A stretch of 64,000 nt of DNA from Ichthyophis bannanicus (GCA_033557465.1 CM066031.1:1670346800-1670410799), one strand, 5' to 3'; counted from the stretch's first letter, positions 32,301 through 44,613 are shown. Translations and numbers: made by a program. Notes: generated by a model from the sequence alone, not told the origin.

Positions 32301-33155
32301 CTGATGGAAAGAAGTGAAGAAAATGAAAGAAGAGATCAGAAATGGCAGATGGACCATAGACCACAGAAAGAGAGCTAAGAGAACACAGGAAAGCAGAAGC
32401 CTCAGATCGGGACCAGCATGATCACAGAATAAATTGGTCAGACAACAAAGATAGAAAAAATAATTTTATTCCATATTAGTGATTTGACTACAAAATCATC
32501 ATAATTTTGAAATCAACTATTGTTACTTGTTATTGTGGTTTAAATAAGTAAATTTTATAAATAAAACATATTGCAAAGGCCTATAATATAATTCAACAAA
32601 TGATTACAGCGACAATGCGTTAACGATAAAGGAAGAGAGACGCATTTGATTTTATCATTGGGGGTCTCCACAAGTTGACCAATGGTAAAAGGAGTCATGG
32701 TACAAAAAAGGTTGAGAACCACTGCAGTAGCTGGTTTCTCCATGTTTGAAGAAAAGTGGGCCTAGTGCCCAAAATGGCACCTAGCACTGAGAGGGGAAAG
32801 GCCCCTGAAAGAAAAATCTTTTAGAAAGCTAATTTTTCTGGGGGGAGGGGGGGTTGAAAAAGAAGAAAAGAGAACCGGCGGTACCGGTAGGCGTTGAATG
32901 AAGGCAGACGCGACCACAAAACAACAAAAGAATAACGATAAATTTTCTGCGGTGACAGGGTATGCGTCCTGTCAGCTCCGTGGAAAACAAAGAACTGAAG
33001 AGGGAGAGTTGGAAAGGCGGGAAGGCAGCACGCAGGCACTGTGGGATGCTCCCAAAAGCTTTTCTATTGGACGCTGGGGAGCGTTCCTGCGCAGGCTCCG
33101 TCGGAACCGACGATACCCATATGTGAAGACTATATTCTTGCTTGTTCCTGGAGAT

Positions 33156-35175
33156 TGGTGTCATAGGTATTGCCAGTAAAGATTTTACCAGTATCGAAGC
33201 CACAAGTAGAGCTGCTAAACTGTGCTCAATGGCTAGGATATGCTGATTCATAGAGCCTGCCGATGCTTGGGTATCGGTACCGGGAATGCGGGCTACCATT
33301 TCAGAGCATGTCACTAGGAGCTCTCCGGAGGTGGAAGCCTCAGGAGCATCCTGTGACCCCTCGATGGCTTTGGATGGAAGGTTCTCCCGCTGGAGCTGTT
33401 TGGCCAGCCAATCCACCTCCAGGAATGCTTAGAAAGAGGTCTACCCTTGGGGGAATAGTGTGTCTTCGAAGAAGATTTATGTTTCTTTATCTTTATTCAA
33501 AAAACTTAATATACCACCCACACGTAAAAGTACCAGAGGTTTACAGTTACTAAAATTCAAATACTTCTTTGAAGAGGAAACAGAACGCCAGCATTCAGAT
33601 AGGAGAGAGAGATAACATGTTAAAGAGTGGGACAGCAGATAAAGGAAGACCATATCGGGGACGGTAGGACGTGGCCATGATGTCAGCAGGGGGCGGGGAG
33701 GTCAAAAGCTGTACAGAAAAGGTGAGTCTAATATTGCCTTGAAATTGTTGAAGGAAGGTTCCAGGCAGAGGACTGACGGGGCCAGAGCTGAGCATCAAGG
33801 AAGAAGAAAGCAGATAACTGAGTGGATTCCAGATGGGCCTGAGACAGGCGATTCGATTGGGTGGACCTGAGAGACAGGTAGGGGGTATGGAGATGTATCA
33901 GGTCAGAGAGGTAGAGTGGTGTACCAGTGTGGATTGATTTATGAACAAAGATGAGGATTTTGTACTGAATTCTGAAGGGTACAGGGAGCCAGTGCAAGTG
34001 AATGAGAAGAGGTGTAATGTGGTCTGTGCGGGAGGCGCGAGTCAGGATACGTGCGGCCGTGTTCTGAACGAGTTGAAATCTGCGCAGTTGGATTTGAGGG
34101 AGGCCGTCCAGGGAAACATTGCAATAATCCAGACAGGACATGACAAGGGACAGGAGCAATGTGGTCAGGGAGGGAGCTTAGATGAAAGGACGGACCGCAT
34201 GAAGTTGCCTCAGGATATGGAAGGAACGCTGTACTACAGATGAGATGTGTTCTCTAAATGAAAGAGACGAATCAAGGATGACACAGAGATAGCACAGAGA
34301 CGGGACAACAGGGATGGAGGAGAAGGAGGCAGATTGCCAGAGGTGAACCAAATGGCAATGGTTTTGGAAAGATTAACATGCAGGGTAATTTGTGGACATC
34401 CAGGAGACCACACAGAACAGGCAGGCATTGAGGGGGCCAATATTAGGTGTTGTGGGATCCATATGATGAAGGAGGATGATATCAGCCACGTAGTAGTACA
34501 CGGAGATACCATATTGCTGAACGAGGATACCGGAGATCCATGAGAGGAAGATATTGCCTTCGATGATGTCAATGCTAAGGAAACCGCATCCGAGGCAGAG
34601 TGTGCCTAACTTCGCAACTCGATTCTGCAGGCCTCTCCATCATCTTCTTGCATAGAGAACATTCTAATGGCTGGTGGTTGGAGCAAAGGCATTTTGAGAC
34701 ACAAGTCTTCGTTGTTGTTAGCCAAGATGGTACCACCACACTTAGAACATTTCTTAAAACCACTTGCTGGTTTCTCCATGGTGTCGGTAGACAGTATGGT
34801 AGGCCTGGGCCTAAAATGGCATCAATATGCCCAAGAAAAGTTCTAGGGGTTTTTTTGTTTTAGTTTAGTTTTTTAAGAAAGAAATGAAAAAAAACGACGA
34901 GAAGTCTGTTCCAGCGTCGACAGGAAGGCAGACACAAGCTACAAAAAACAAAAGAAATAAATTAAGAAATTTTCTGCGGTGACAGGATTTGCTTTCTGCT
35001 GGCTCCGTGGAAAAAAAAGAACTGAGGTGAGAGAGTTGGGAAGGCAGCAATGCAGATGCAGTGGGATGCTCCCAAAGGCTTTCCTATTGGATGCTGGGGA
35101 GCGATCACGCACGGGCTCCGTCGGTACCGATGTCACCCATATTTGAAGACTACATTCCTGCTTGTTTCTGGAGAT
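33156..35175 (-). pseudogene. DIRS-b copy K: gag N-terminal half and 5' terminus
   Basis: The right terminus ends TTTCTGGAGAT at 35175. The 5' region carries GGCTCCGTCGGTACCGATG. The gag start is at 34779 (M-E-K-P-A-S-G-F-K-K-C-S-K-C); the sequence then decays and is interrupted by an L2-like fragment (33480-34529). Gag resumes at 33479 and runs to 33156, where copy B was inserted. K is thus the outermost element of the first nest; its downstream genes are not seen with certainty. Confidence 0.7.
33480..34529 (-). mobile_element. L2-like LINE 3' fragment in gag of K
   Basis: Minus-strand frame 34159-33728 encodes the region after the RT active site (D-Y-C-N-V-S-L-D-G-L-P, then Q-N-T-A-A-R-I-L-T, then H-I-T-P-L-L-I-H-L-H-W-L-P-V), which is characteristic of the L2 group. 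A degraded RT part precedes it (34572-34234 region). The 3' end is TGGGTGGTATATTAAGTTTT, then AATAAAG at the left edge (inverted at 33480-33520). It is 5'-truncated and dead. Confidence 0.75.
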
Positions 35176-35570
35176 ACAATATACGTATGGGTTTCAATTG
35201 ATAAGCACACTTTTATTGCACCTACAAGGAATAGATATTAAGTTATTTGACTGTAACAAATCACATGTGCGTCCCTGTCTTAATTTATACTGTACTCTGT
35301 TCCACATATTCCCCTTTTCTGGCAATTTATAGGGCGTCTTTCAGTTCTTTTTGAATGGGTTTTATGTTTTTATAACTATCTATATATTTTATACTCAATG
35401 CCACATGTATTAAGCGCTCACTTTTTAAGCACCCTGTCCTCCTTTTTACATTAAGTTCTTTAATATTTTATTCATAGAGCCTTATGCTTTTTACTACTGC
35501 ACTCTGTGCCTGTTGGCATTCACTTTTTATTGGTGATGTTTTTATGTTATATGTTGTATACAATAATAAA
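35176..35570. other. AT-rich spacer, no gene
   Basis: It contains AT-rich sequence with an AATAAAAAGC end near 35560 and resembles in style the 5640-6430 stretch. I see no ORF or recognised terminus; it is probably the 3' non-coding part of a retroelement. Confidence 0.4.
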
Positions 35571-36444
35571 AAGCAAACCCAGAACACCATCCTCATCGCA
35601 AAACCAAACAGATCCACAGCCTTTGACACAGGCACAGAGGACTTCAGGCCAGCGCCAGGTCCCTAGAGAAGGAGTCCTCGACCAGCATGGCCTAGGGGGT
35701 CAAAGACCGGTCACAGGGCATGGACAGTTTCTGGAAAGGCAACCTGGATGGCCGCTCCTTGCCTTCACCCTCGGCCTCCCATCAAGAGCTGCAGGACCGG
35801 AACCCATGGGATTTCCCCACTTACCCCAACACATTGCCCGATGGGATCCTCAAGGTCTTCCGGCCCTTCTTGGTGCAATCCTCGAAACAGGAGCTCCGGC
35901 TGGAGGTTCCGTTGTCCCATGGCTCTGCGGGTGCTGGAGGCTCTGGAAGGAGTCCCGGAGCAGGCTCTCGTGGAGCACACTGGGGCCAAGTCGGTCTTCT
36001 GAAAAACAGACTCACACTGCCGCTGACGTTTCCTGAGGGCCTTAGGGATCATCTGCTTGCAGAGACTGCAGACCAAAGCATAATGGTCCAGTTTGAGGCA
36101 TAGACGGCAGCAGTCGTGCGTTCTGTGCACAACATATTATGAGCGCAGCAGTCGCAAGGCTTGAAGCCACTGGCCGAGGCAATGGCAGGGAAGACAGCAC
36201 CCATGAGGTCAAATTCACCAGGCCCAGCCAGGAAATAGGCATGAACCTGCACCAAAAGATAAAAGAAAGAAAGAAAAACGGAAAAAGAACCCGAGAATGC
36301 GATATCGAGGCAAGCGGGCTCAGGGGCAGGAAAAGACACCAGTACACTACCAGAGAAGCAAAAAACCAAAAAAAAACCTCCACCAACTTTTAAGGGGGGG
36401 GGGAATAGACACGTACGATGAGCTCCATGGAATAAAGGAGACTG
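35571..36444 (-). pseudogene. DIRS-a copy L: gag relic
   Basis: The minus-strand zinc-finger region matches copy A. S-G-F-K-P-C-D-C-C is near 36150; then C-C-R-L-C-L-K-L-D-H-Y-A-L-V-C-S-L-C-K-Q-M is read in frame 36130-35765. A Ser/Pro-rich part follows. The sequence stops matching A at 36444 (GGAGACTGAG) and at about 35571 on the other side, so only a truncated gag and part of the 5' region survive. Confidence 0.65.
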
Positions 36445-36569
36445 AGGCAAATAAGTCTTTTAAACTTATTTGGTATAGTTGTATTAGTACAAGTATCTCT
36501 AGTAACTAAACAACCACCTAAATAACTAAACAAAAAGTTAAAACTAAAAAGGTACAGGCAGCAATCCAG

Positions 36570-37140
36570 CAGCGAGATGGGGGTTATCCCGTCTTTTGTA
36601 TTGAGTGTCACATGTATGATTTTTTCCTAGCTGGTGAGAGGTCTTATATATGCACTAGATGAAAGGAGCTCTTTGCCCTCAGAGAATGAGTGCAATCTCT
36701 GAAGGCTAGAGTAACAGACTTGTTAAGACATAAGAAGTCAGAGAGGTACATAGACGATACCTACAGGGACGAAGTATTGAAGCCCTACCTCCACTCTGGC
36801 AGCCTCTCAGCTGCCATGGAGGAGAAAAGTCTAGTGAAAGGAGAGCATCGCCTTGGTGAGGCAGGAAATGATCTTGTAGCTAGGACCTGTCCACTAGGAA
36901 ATGTAACACCCTCTTGCACTGAGGAGGTATCTCCAGGGCCATGTGCCCATGAAGGAAAAGTTAGGACAGCCATTATAGTGGGTGATTGAAACATTAGGCA
37001 TGTAGATAGCTAGCTGGCTGGCTGGCGGATGTAACATGCCTGCCTGGTGCGAAGGTAGCAGACCTCAAGCTCCACTTAGACAAGGTTTTAGATAGTGCTT
37101 GGGAAGAGACTGCTATCTGGGTACATATTAGTACCAATGA
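36570..37140 (+). pseudogene. CR1 ORF1 relic
   Basis: The translation near 36580-36660 shows a zinc-knuckle-like C-I-E-C-H-M-Y and C-T-R segment. At 36975-37030 there is a V-G-D-stop-N-I-R-H-V-D segment resembling the G-D-S motif of CR1 ORF1 proteins. Frame 36690-36989 gives the helical Leu/Arg-rich part between. Stops interrupt it. Confidence 0.55.
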
Positions 37141-37512
37141 AATGTGAGATTGCAGACCTGCTATTAGTAATCTGTGAACTATCATTAAAATCATCTGTAA
37201 TACCTGAAGACTGGAGGATGGCGAACGTAACACCAATTTTTAAAAAGGGTTCCAGGGGTGATCCGGGTAACTACAGACTGGTGAGCCTGACGTCAGTACC
37301 GGGAAAAATGGTAGAAACCATCATAAAGAACAAAATTGCTGAACATGTAGATAGTCATGGCATAATGGGAGACAGCCAACATGGCTTTAGACAAGGAAGA
37401 TCTTGTCTTACTAATCTGTTATGTTTTTTTGAAGGTGTGAATAAACAGGTAGACAAAGGTGAGTCAGTTGATATAGTATATTTGGACTTTCAGAAAGCCT
37501 TTGACAAGGTCC

Positions 37513-37851
37513 TTTAAAGCTAAACTAAAAACTAATCTTTTCTGTTCTTCATTTAATCTCCCCCTTCCTGCTCCATACCCTTCTCCTTCCTAGTACTACC
37601 ATGCCAGTTCCTTATCCCTTTCTTTCCTCCACTCTTCTGTATTGTCAATGTGTTTCCCCTCCTCCCTTATGTTGCCACCTTTGTTCCCCACTCTGTTCTC
37701 TCTCCTCATCTCTTTTCTGTATGATTTTATGGCGTTCTCTCTGATTCTCCTTTCGCAGCTCTCTTTTTAATCTGATTTTATGTATTGTGAACCGCCCAGA
37801 TGCTAACCGTATTGGGCGGTATATAAAGTTTTAATAAACATAAACATCAAA
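37513..37851 (+). mobile_element. L2-like LINE 3' end fragment
   Basis: A short C-terminal peptide (S-L-K-L-N-x-K-L-I-F-type) is followed by a pyrimidine-rich 3' UTR. The tail is GTGAACCGCCCAGATGC, then TTGGGCGGTATATAAAG and AATAAACATAAACAT. The inverted CCGCCCA/TGGGCGG stem is typical of these tails. It lies inside the CR1 RT. Confidence 0.65.
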
Positions 37852-39599
37852 GACTTTTGGCAAAACTAAAAGTCATGGGATAGGAGGCAGTGTACTACTG
37901 TGGATCAGGAACTGGTTAAAAAGATAGAAAGCAGAGGGTAGGGCTAAATGGCCAATTTTCCCAATGGAGAAAGGTGAATAGTGGTGTACCCCAGGGATCT
38001 GTGCTGGGTCCGCTGCTTTTTGACATATTCATAAATGACCTGGAAAAGGGAATAACGAGTGAGGTTATCAAATTTGCAGATGACACAAAACTATTTAAAG
38101 TTGTTTAAAACCCAAGAGGATTGTGGAAAATTGCAAGAGGATCTTGATAAATTGGAAGACTGGGCATCAAAATGGCAGATGAAATTTAATGTGGATAAGT
38201 GCAAAGTTATGCACCTAGGCAAGAACAACCCAAACTATGGTTACACAATGCAAGGTTCCACATTAGGAACCACCACCCAGGAAAAAGATTTAGGTGTCAT
38301 TATGGATAACATGTTAAAACCCTCAGCCCAGTGTGTAGCGGCGGCCAAGAGAGCAAATAGAATGCTAGGAAAGGAAAATCATCATATGGAAAGGAATGGA
38401 AAATAAAACAAAAGATATTATAATGCCTCTTTATCGTTCCATGGTGAGACCGCACCTTGAATATTGTGTGCAATTCTGGTCGCCGTATCTTAAAAAGGAT
38501 ATAGCGTTATTAGAAAAGGTTCAGAGAAGAGCCACCAAAATGGTAAAGGGGATGGAAGGATACCCCTATGAAGAAAGGCTAAAAAGGTTAGGGCTCTTTA
38601 ACCTGGAAAAGAGACAGCTGAGGGGAGATATGATAGTCTATAAATTAATCAATGGAGTGGAATGGGTAAACGTAGATCGATTTTTTACGTTATCAGAATA
38701 TAAAGGGTGAGCCAGTCAAACCTGCATTTTTGAAAAGGGCGGGAGAGCCGTGAAAGTGGGCGGAGCGAGTTAGCAAGGTTACCATTGTGTCCCCCACAAC
38801 TAAGCATTTCAGTCGCCATGGAGCAGTGGTCTAAACAACAACGTTCATTCGCTGTGAAAGCGTTTTACCAAAGTGGTAGTTATGCAGCCGCTCAGCGTCG
38901 TTTCCGGACGAATTTTCAAATTAATCAAAATAAGCCAGTGCCGTCTGTTAATTCAATCAAATTGTGGGTGACAAACTTTGAAGCAATTGGTGAAACGAGA
39001 AGCAGAAGGGGTGGCAGTGCAAGATCAGTGCGAACTCCCGCGAATATTGACCGCGTGAGAGTTGCTGTGGAAAGAAGCCCTCGGAGATCGGCGCGTCGAC
39101 AGAGTGCTGCGCTTGGCATGGCAAACACGAGCGTCCGAAGAATCTTGAGGTTAGATTTACACCATCACCCGTACAAAATTCAGGTTGTTCAGGCTATGAA
39201 TGAAAACGATTTTGCAGCTCGACGGCGTTTTTGTCAAACGTTGTTGGACATGTTTGATGAAAACGAGGACCTTGTTCACAACCTGTGGATGAGCGATGAG
39301 GCACATTTCCATCTCTCCGGTTTTGTGAATAAACAAAATTTCCGATATTGGAGTGATGAAAACCCTCAACAACTCCATCAAAAACCACTCCATTCAAGCA
39401 AGGTAACAGTTTGGTGCGCAATGTCCTCATTGGGAATCATAGGCCCGTATGTTTTGAAAATGACAGGGAGCAAGCAGTTACTGTGAATGCACAATGCTAT
39501 TCGGAAATGTTGCATTCGTTCTTCATTCCTCAGCTTCGTCAACATGGAATGAACAATGAAACCTTATTCCAGCAAGACGGTGCCACAAGTCATACAGCC

Positions 39600-40520
39600 G
39601 ACGCCGCTGCCGGGAGTCTCCACCCCCTCTTCAGCTCCTGCCCAATCCGGGCAGTGGGAGCCCGAACAACAAGCAGCCGGCCGGGGATAAAAGCGGCGTC
39701 CCTGCCTGCTTGCAGAGACGCCGCTGCCGGGAGTCTCCACCCCCTCTTCAGCTCCTGCCCAATCCGGGCAGTGGGAGCCCGAACAACAAGCAGCCGGCCG
39801 GGGATAAAAGCGGCGTCCCTGCCTGCTTGCAGAGACGCCGCTGCCGGGAGTATCCACCCCTCTTCAGCTCCTGCCCAATCCGGGCAGTGGGAGCCCGAAC
39901 AACAAGCAGCCGGCCGGGGATAAAAGCGGCGTCCCTGCCTGCTTGCAGAGACGCCGCTGCCGGGAGTCTCCACCCCCTCTTCAGCTCCTGCCCAATCCGG
40001 GCAGTGGGAGCCCGAACAACAAGCAGCCGGCCGGGGATAAAAGCGGCGTCCCTGCCTGCTTGCAGAGACGCCGCTGCCGGGAGTCTCCACCCCCTCTTCA
40101 GCTCCTGCCCAATCCGGGCAGTGGGAGCCCGAACAACAAGCAGCCGGCCGGGGATAAAAGCGGCGTCCCTGCCTGCTTGCAGAGACGCCGCTGCCGGGAG
40201 TCTCCACCCCCTCTTCAGCTCCTGCCCAATCCGGGCAGTGGGAGCCCGAACAACAAGCAGCGGCCGGGGATAAAAGCGGCGTCCCTGCCTGCTTGCAGAG
40301 ACGCCGCTGCCGGGAGTCTCCACCCCCTCTTCAGCTCCTGCCCAATCCGGGCAGTGGGAGCCCGAACAACAAGCAGCCGGCCGGGGATAAAAGCGGCGTC
40401 CCTGCCTGCTTGCAGAGACGCCGCTGCCGGGAGTCTCCACCCCCTCTTCAGCTCCTGCCCAATCCGGGCAGTGGGAGCCCGAACAACAAGCAACCGGCCG
40501 GGGATAAAAGCGGCGTCCCT
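39600..40520 (+). repeat. Tandem array of eight 117-bp units, 5' end of L2
   Basis: Units start at 39600, 39717, 39834, 39950, 40067, 40184, 40300 and 40417 (two are 116 bp). They are nearly identical. Each carries CCCAATCC, 44 bp later GGGGATAAAAGCGGC (TATA-like), and then the inverted pair GCGGCGTC/GACGCCGC. The array is GC-rich. Because 117 is divisible by three, several frames stay open on both strands; these are not genes. The probable role is a promoter built of monomers. Confidence 0.85.
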
Positions 40521-40789
40521 GCAGGGCGCGCCCGTGCCTGGCGGGCCCGCGCCTGAGGGCCTCGCCAGAGGGCCCTTTGGCGTGGCCCTTAGGCGTGGCA
40601 CGAAGGCGAAAAGTAGGAAACATCCAAGGAATTCAGCAGCGCCGACTGCATACCAACGGATCCTGACAGAGTAGCAGACCGAGGAGGACATCAAAACCGC
40701 AAGTAAAACTCTCACAGAACATAACACATCATACACCACCAAACGCCCTCTTCAACAACACACTCCATAAAAGCTACGGCCTCCCCTCC
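40521..40789 (+). other. L2 5' UTR spacer between the two arrays
   Basis: This is single-copy sequence, starting GC-rich (GGGCGCGCCCGTGCC) and becoming AC-rich. No gene is apparent. It links the 117-bp monomers to the 69-70-bp array. Confidence 0.6.
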
Positions 40790-41475
40790 ACGGAACAGGC
40801 TCCCGCACCAAGGCGACTGCCACAGATCCAGCTCCACATCCACGGGACAGGCTCCCTCCCCGGGACAGGCTCCCGCACCAAGGCGACCGCCACAGATTCA
40901 GCTCCAGATCCACGGGACAGGCTCCCTCCCTGGGACAGGCTCCCGCACCAAGGCGCCGCCACAGATCCAGCTCCACATCCACGGGACAGGCTCCCTCCCC
41001 GGGACAGGCTCCCGCACCAAGGCGACCGCCACAGATTCAGCTCCAGATCCACGGGACAGGCTCCCTCCCTGGGACAGGCTCCCGCACCAAGGCGCCGCCA
41101 CAGATCCAGCTCCACATCCACGGGACAGGCTCCCTCCCCGGGACAGGCTCCCGCACCAAGGCGACCGCCACAGATCCAGCTCCACATCCACGGGACAGGC
41201 TCCCTCCACGGGACAGGCTCCCGCACCAAGCCGCCGCCACAGATCCAGCTCCACATCCACGGGACAGGCTCCCTCCACGGGACAGGCTCCCGCACCAAGG
41301 CGCCGCCACAGATCCAGCTCCACATCCACGGGACAGGCTCCCTCCACGGGACAGGCTCCCGCACCAAGGCGCCGCCACAGATCCAGCTCCACATCCACGG
41401 GACAGGCTCCCTCCACGGGACAGGCTCCCGCACCAAGGCAACCACCACAGATCCAGCTCTACATCCCCGGGACAG
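40790..41475 (+). repeat. Tandem array of about ten 69-70-bp units in the L2 5' region
   Basis: Units contain CACAGATCCAGCTCCACATC, CACGGGACAGGCTCC (twice per unit in variant form) and CGCACCAAGGCG. Unit starts counted at CACAGAT are 40821, 40891, 40960, 41030, 41099, 41169, 41238, 41307, 41376 and 41446. Long minus-strand ORFs here are repeat artefacts. The plus strand is pyrimidine-rich just before the coding region at 41570. Confidence 0.8.
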
Positions 41476-41569
41476 GCTCCCGCACCGAGTACAGCTCTCC
41501 CCAAGCAAACAACAGACGAAGACCTAAGGAGACAGGCATCACCTCATCAGAACATCACAAACTACCAAC

Positions 41570-44500
41570 ATGCACACCACATACTTCCTCGCTCTCTACC
41601 TACTAGTCACACAACTCCTCCCACCGACCACACACCTCCACTACCCTCAAACAAACACACCATGGTACCCTCCAACTGCACTGCCATATCTCGAACCACA
41701 ACACACACACAAAGAGACACTCACAACCTCCCAAGCAAAGAGACCAAACAGACACAAATCAAACCCCAACACCGGCTCAAAGGAAGCACATGTAGCAACA
41801 ACCTCTTCCACAAAGACAACAACAATTGAGCTCATAAACGCCAGATCCGTCTGCAACAAGATACACACTCTGGTAGACCACATAGAAGAGCGACAACCCG
41901 ACATAATATGCATCACAGAGACATGGCTCAACCCTACCGACAGTGTACTACTCAACCAACTAGTACCGAACAACTACTCAGCATACAACTGCCCACGCAC
42001 CCACAAGCGTGGAGGAGGAGTCCTAATAATAGCAAAAACAAAACTCAAGTTCAAGACACAGAACCTCACAGATACACAGCAATGTAACACAATTAGCATC
42101 AAGAACAAGAATATTGCAATCTGCCTAACCTACAGAGCACCCCGTGCTCCACCCGACGAACTAGCCTTCACACTCGAAGAAGCCTGTGCCATAACAGCAA
42201 ACAACAAACCAGCACTACTAATCGGAGACTTCAACCTCAAGTCCGCCAATACAAAAGATGCAGAGGCATTCCTTCAAGCAATGACCTCACTTCAATTCAC
42301 ACAGATAGTCAATGCACCAACACACAGACTTGGATCATCCCCAGACCTCATCTTCGCATCGAACTACCTAACTTCAAGAGACCTAATTTCTACACCCACC
42401 ATCACCCCAGTACCATGGTCTGACCATTACTTAATCGAGACAAAACTGCAATCACAAGAAGACCGGACAAACGAAAGAGCGAACATCCCACACACACAAA
42501 GACGATTCAAGTCCTTTGACAAGGACGAATTCATACAGGACACAATACAACACTTGAACATTGACTCAGAGGACCTGGAGGAACAAGTTTCCAACTGGAA
42601 CAGCGTTTTAGCTAACGCCGCCAAGCCATCCGATGACAGGACCGAGAAACACCACCACAACAAGAGACAAAACAAGCCATGGTACTCAGCAAAAATACGG
42701 CAGGAAAAGAGGGAGCTCAGGAAGATTGAACGGAGATGGAGAAAAAACAAAACAACTTCCGACCAACATCTTTACCTAACAAAGCAAAAACAATACAATG
42801 AACACATCAACCAATCAAAGAGAGAATTCCACACAAAACCTGATAAATTCTTCCATCAACAAACCCAGAGAACTTTTTGAAATAGTAAAAACCCTGACAA
42901 AAGAGCAAGCAGCAGAAAGAGATGTACAAGTTGATCCACAGAAATTCGCCGACCACATCAAAGACAAATTTCACTCCACGGAGCGCACAACACCCAGTGG
43001 AACCACCAGAACGAATGTACACCCCAAAACCTGGGGCACATTCTACTCACCCTCAAAAGAACAGATATCCCACATCATCTCCACAATCAACACAAGCACT
43101 GCTCCTACAGACCCTTGCCCAGTGTCATGGGTCAAAGCCACCAAATCAAGCCTCATACCAACCATTCATAAAATGGTACACAACTCACTCACTCAAGGAC
43201 TCATGCCACAGCAACTAAAGCTTGCCTCAGTAAGACCAATCACAAAGAAAACTACTCTCGACAAAAAGGACCCAGAAGCATACCGACCAATCTCCAGCAT
43301 ACCCTTCCTCGCAAAAATAATCGAAAAGACGGTTCAACTACAACTTCAGGAACACATTGACGAACACGGTACTCTCGACGACAACCAACACGGATTTCGT
43401 CCCAACCATGGAGTCGAAACTCTACTGATATACCTCTTCGACAGCATCATAAGAATAATTGACAACACCAGGAATGGAATTATAATGATCTTCATCGACA
43501 TCTCCTCAGCTTTCGACACAGTTGACCACAATACGCTCCTGGAGAGACTAAAGATCACTGGTATACACGGTACCACTTTGAAATGGTTCCACTCGTACCT
43601 AACCGAAAGACAGCTACAGGTCAAGGTGGGACATGACACCTCCCGACCCATAAATGTCCAACAAGGAGTACCGCAAGGATCCGCACTCTCAGCACTCCTT
43701 TTTAACATCTACATCCAACCAATATGCAACATTATGAAAGAGAACAACATCCAATACACAATATACGCAGACGACATCATGGTATACTCCCCGATATCAA
43801 TCGACAACCCGGACTTCTCTAAGATAACAGACTGCCTTACCCAAATGACGAAGTGGTGCCAAAACAACAACCTCGCAATAAACTACAACAAGACCGAAGC
43901 TTTAATCATCACTCGGAACCAAAGCTTCATACACCCACCAAACAAAGATACAAAGCACCACAATACCGATAAGATCAGAGGTGAGATACCTTGGGGTTAC
44001 TCTGGACAGTAAACTCAACCTCAAACCACACATAGACAAAACAATCCAAAAAGCCTACTACAGGATGCGAATCATCAGGAGACTGAAACCACTCCTCGCC
44101 CCAGAACACTTCCGTACCGTCTGTCAAGCACTGATAACCCCAATACTGGACTTCTGCAATCCGATATACCTTGGACTACCGAAACAAGCTCTCAAACCAC
44201 TCCAGCTGGCACAAAACACTGCAGCTCGAATCATATCCGGAGCCGCAAGGCAGGAGCACATCACACCTACATTAAAGGACTTACACTGGCTCCCAATCAG
44301 TGCTCGCATCAGATACAAGACTATCATAAACCTATTTAAGATAAATCAGCACACATCAGCCAACAGCCTCCACACGCTCATACAACCGGAAACCAGCGCA
44401 CGTCCTAGAAGGAGTCAAACACGCAACCGAGTCAGTACCCCAAATGAATACAAACACACACGCAAGGACACAACAGACAGAGCTCTCTCCATGGCTGCTC

Positions 44501-44613
44501 CAACAATATGGAACAATCTACCGGACGATCTAAGGGCAAATCCAGACCTCAAAGACTTCAGAAAACAGCTGAAAACCATGCTGTTCATAGAGCACTATGG
44601 TCACATCACATAA
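41570..44613 (+). pseudogene. L2 ORF2: endonuclease-reverse transcriptase, two frameshifts
   Basis: Frame 41570-42880 holds a Thr/His-rich leader (residues 1-85) and an APE-type endonuclease. Its motifs are I-N-A-R-S near 90, C-I-T-E-T-W (catalytic Glu), L-I-G-D-F-N near 218 and W-S-D-H near 285. Frame 42798-44012 holds RT: A-Y-R-P-I-S-S, F-I-D-I-S-S-A-F-D-T-V-D-H, G-V-P-Q-G-S and the catalytic Y-A-D-D at 323-326. Frame 43981-44613 holds the C-terminal part (R-Y-L-G-V-T-L-D, D-F-C-N-P-I-Y-L-G-L-P, H-I-T-P-T-L-K-D-L-H-W-L-P). Motif order and wording are those of the L2 clade. Shifts lie near 42850 and 43985. Confidence 0.9.

Larger units (their letters stand above)
30910..32724. mobile_element. 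Non-autonomous hAT DNA transposon with 8-bp target duplication
   Basis: The termini are CAGCGGTTCTCAACCTGTGG on the left and the inverted GGTTGAGAACCACTG on the right, the classic hAT (Charlie-like) ends. The target duplication CAGTAGCT is exact (30902-30909 and 32725-32732). At 1815 bp it has no transposase frame. It contains a large internal hairpin and a G-rich repeated stretch. It interrupts gag of copy B a few codons after the start. Confidence 0.9.
29542..32743 (-). pseudogene. gag-like protein of DIRS copy B, split by a hAT element
   Basis: The start is at 32743 (M-E-K-P-A-T, just right of the hAT target duplication). After the hAT, the frame resumes with G-F-K-K-C-S-K-C and D-T-H-D-W-C-L-K-C near 30830-30900. 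Frame 30809-29847 (320 codons) has the C-F-S-C-R-K-M-T-K-R-G zinc-finger end, Ser-rich segments, the GGTACC-rich Pro/Val middle and the P-P-E-D-M-S-F-Q-D-F-I block. The remainder runs to 29542, where DIRS D splits it from its C-terminus at 23750. Confidence 0.8.
6520..33155 (-). mobile_element. DIRS-b retrotransposon copy B, in four pieces
   Basis: The pieces are about 6520-8198, 22071-23750, 29542-30909 and 32725-33155. Joined, they give a colinear DIRS-b: YR, RT-RH-methylase, gag, 5' end. The pieces are separated by a CR1 (with C and F inside), by DIRS D and by a hAT element. The left end is truncated: sequence starts within what would be the second half of the ICR (CTTCACATACGGGGACTCC), so the ICR first half and the 3' terminus are missing. 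The right terminus TTCCTGGAGAT ends at 33155 inside the gag of element K. About 20 bp of RH sequence are missing at the CR1 insertion. Confidence 0.85.

Noticed and set aside
30910..32724. hAT transposase gene
   Set aside because: No frame with hAT dimerisation or DDE-type motifs; ORFs are short and repeat-derived.
39564..40674. Long ORFs (up to 291 codons) on both strands over the 117-bp array
   Set aside because: The unit length is divisible by three, so any stop-free unit stays open in several frames; the peptides are pure repeats and match no protein family.
39600..41475. CRISPR array
   Set aside because: Direct repeats are contiguous without variable spacers and the context is a eukaryotic LINE.
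40752..41508. Minus-strand ORFs of 155-244 codons over the 69-70-bp array
   Set aside because: They are translations of a tandem repeat antisense to the L2; three frames are open at once.
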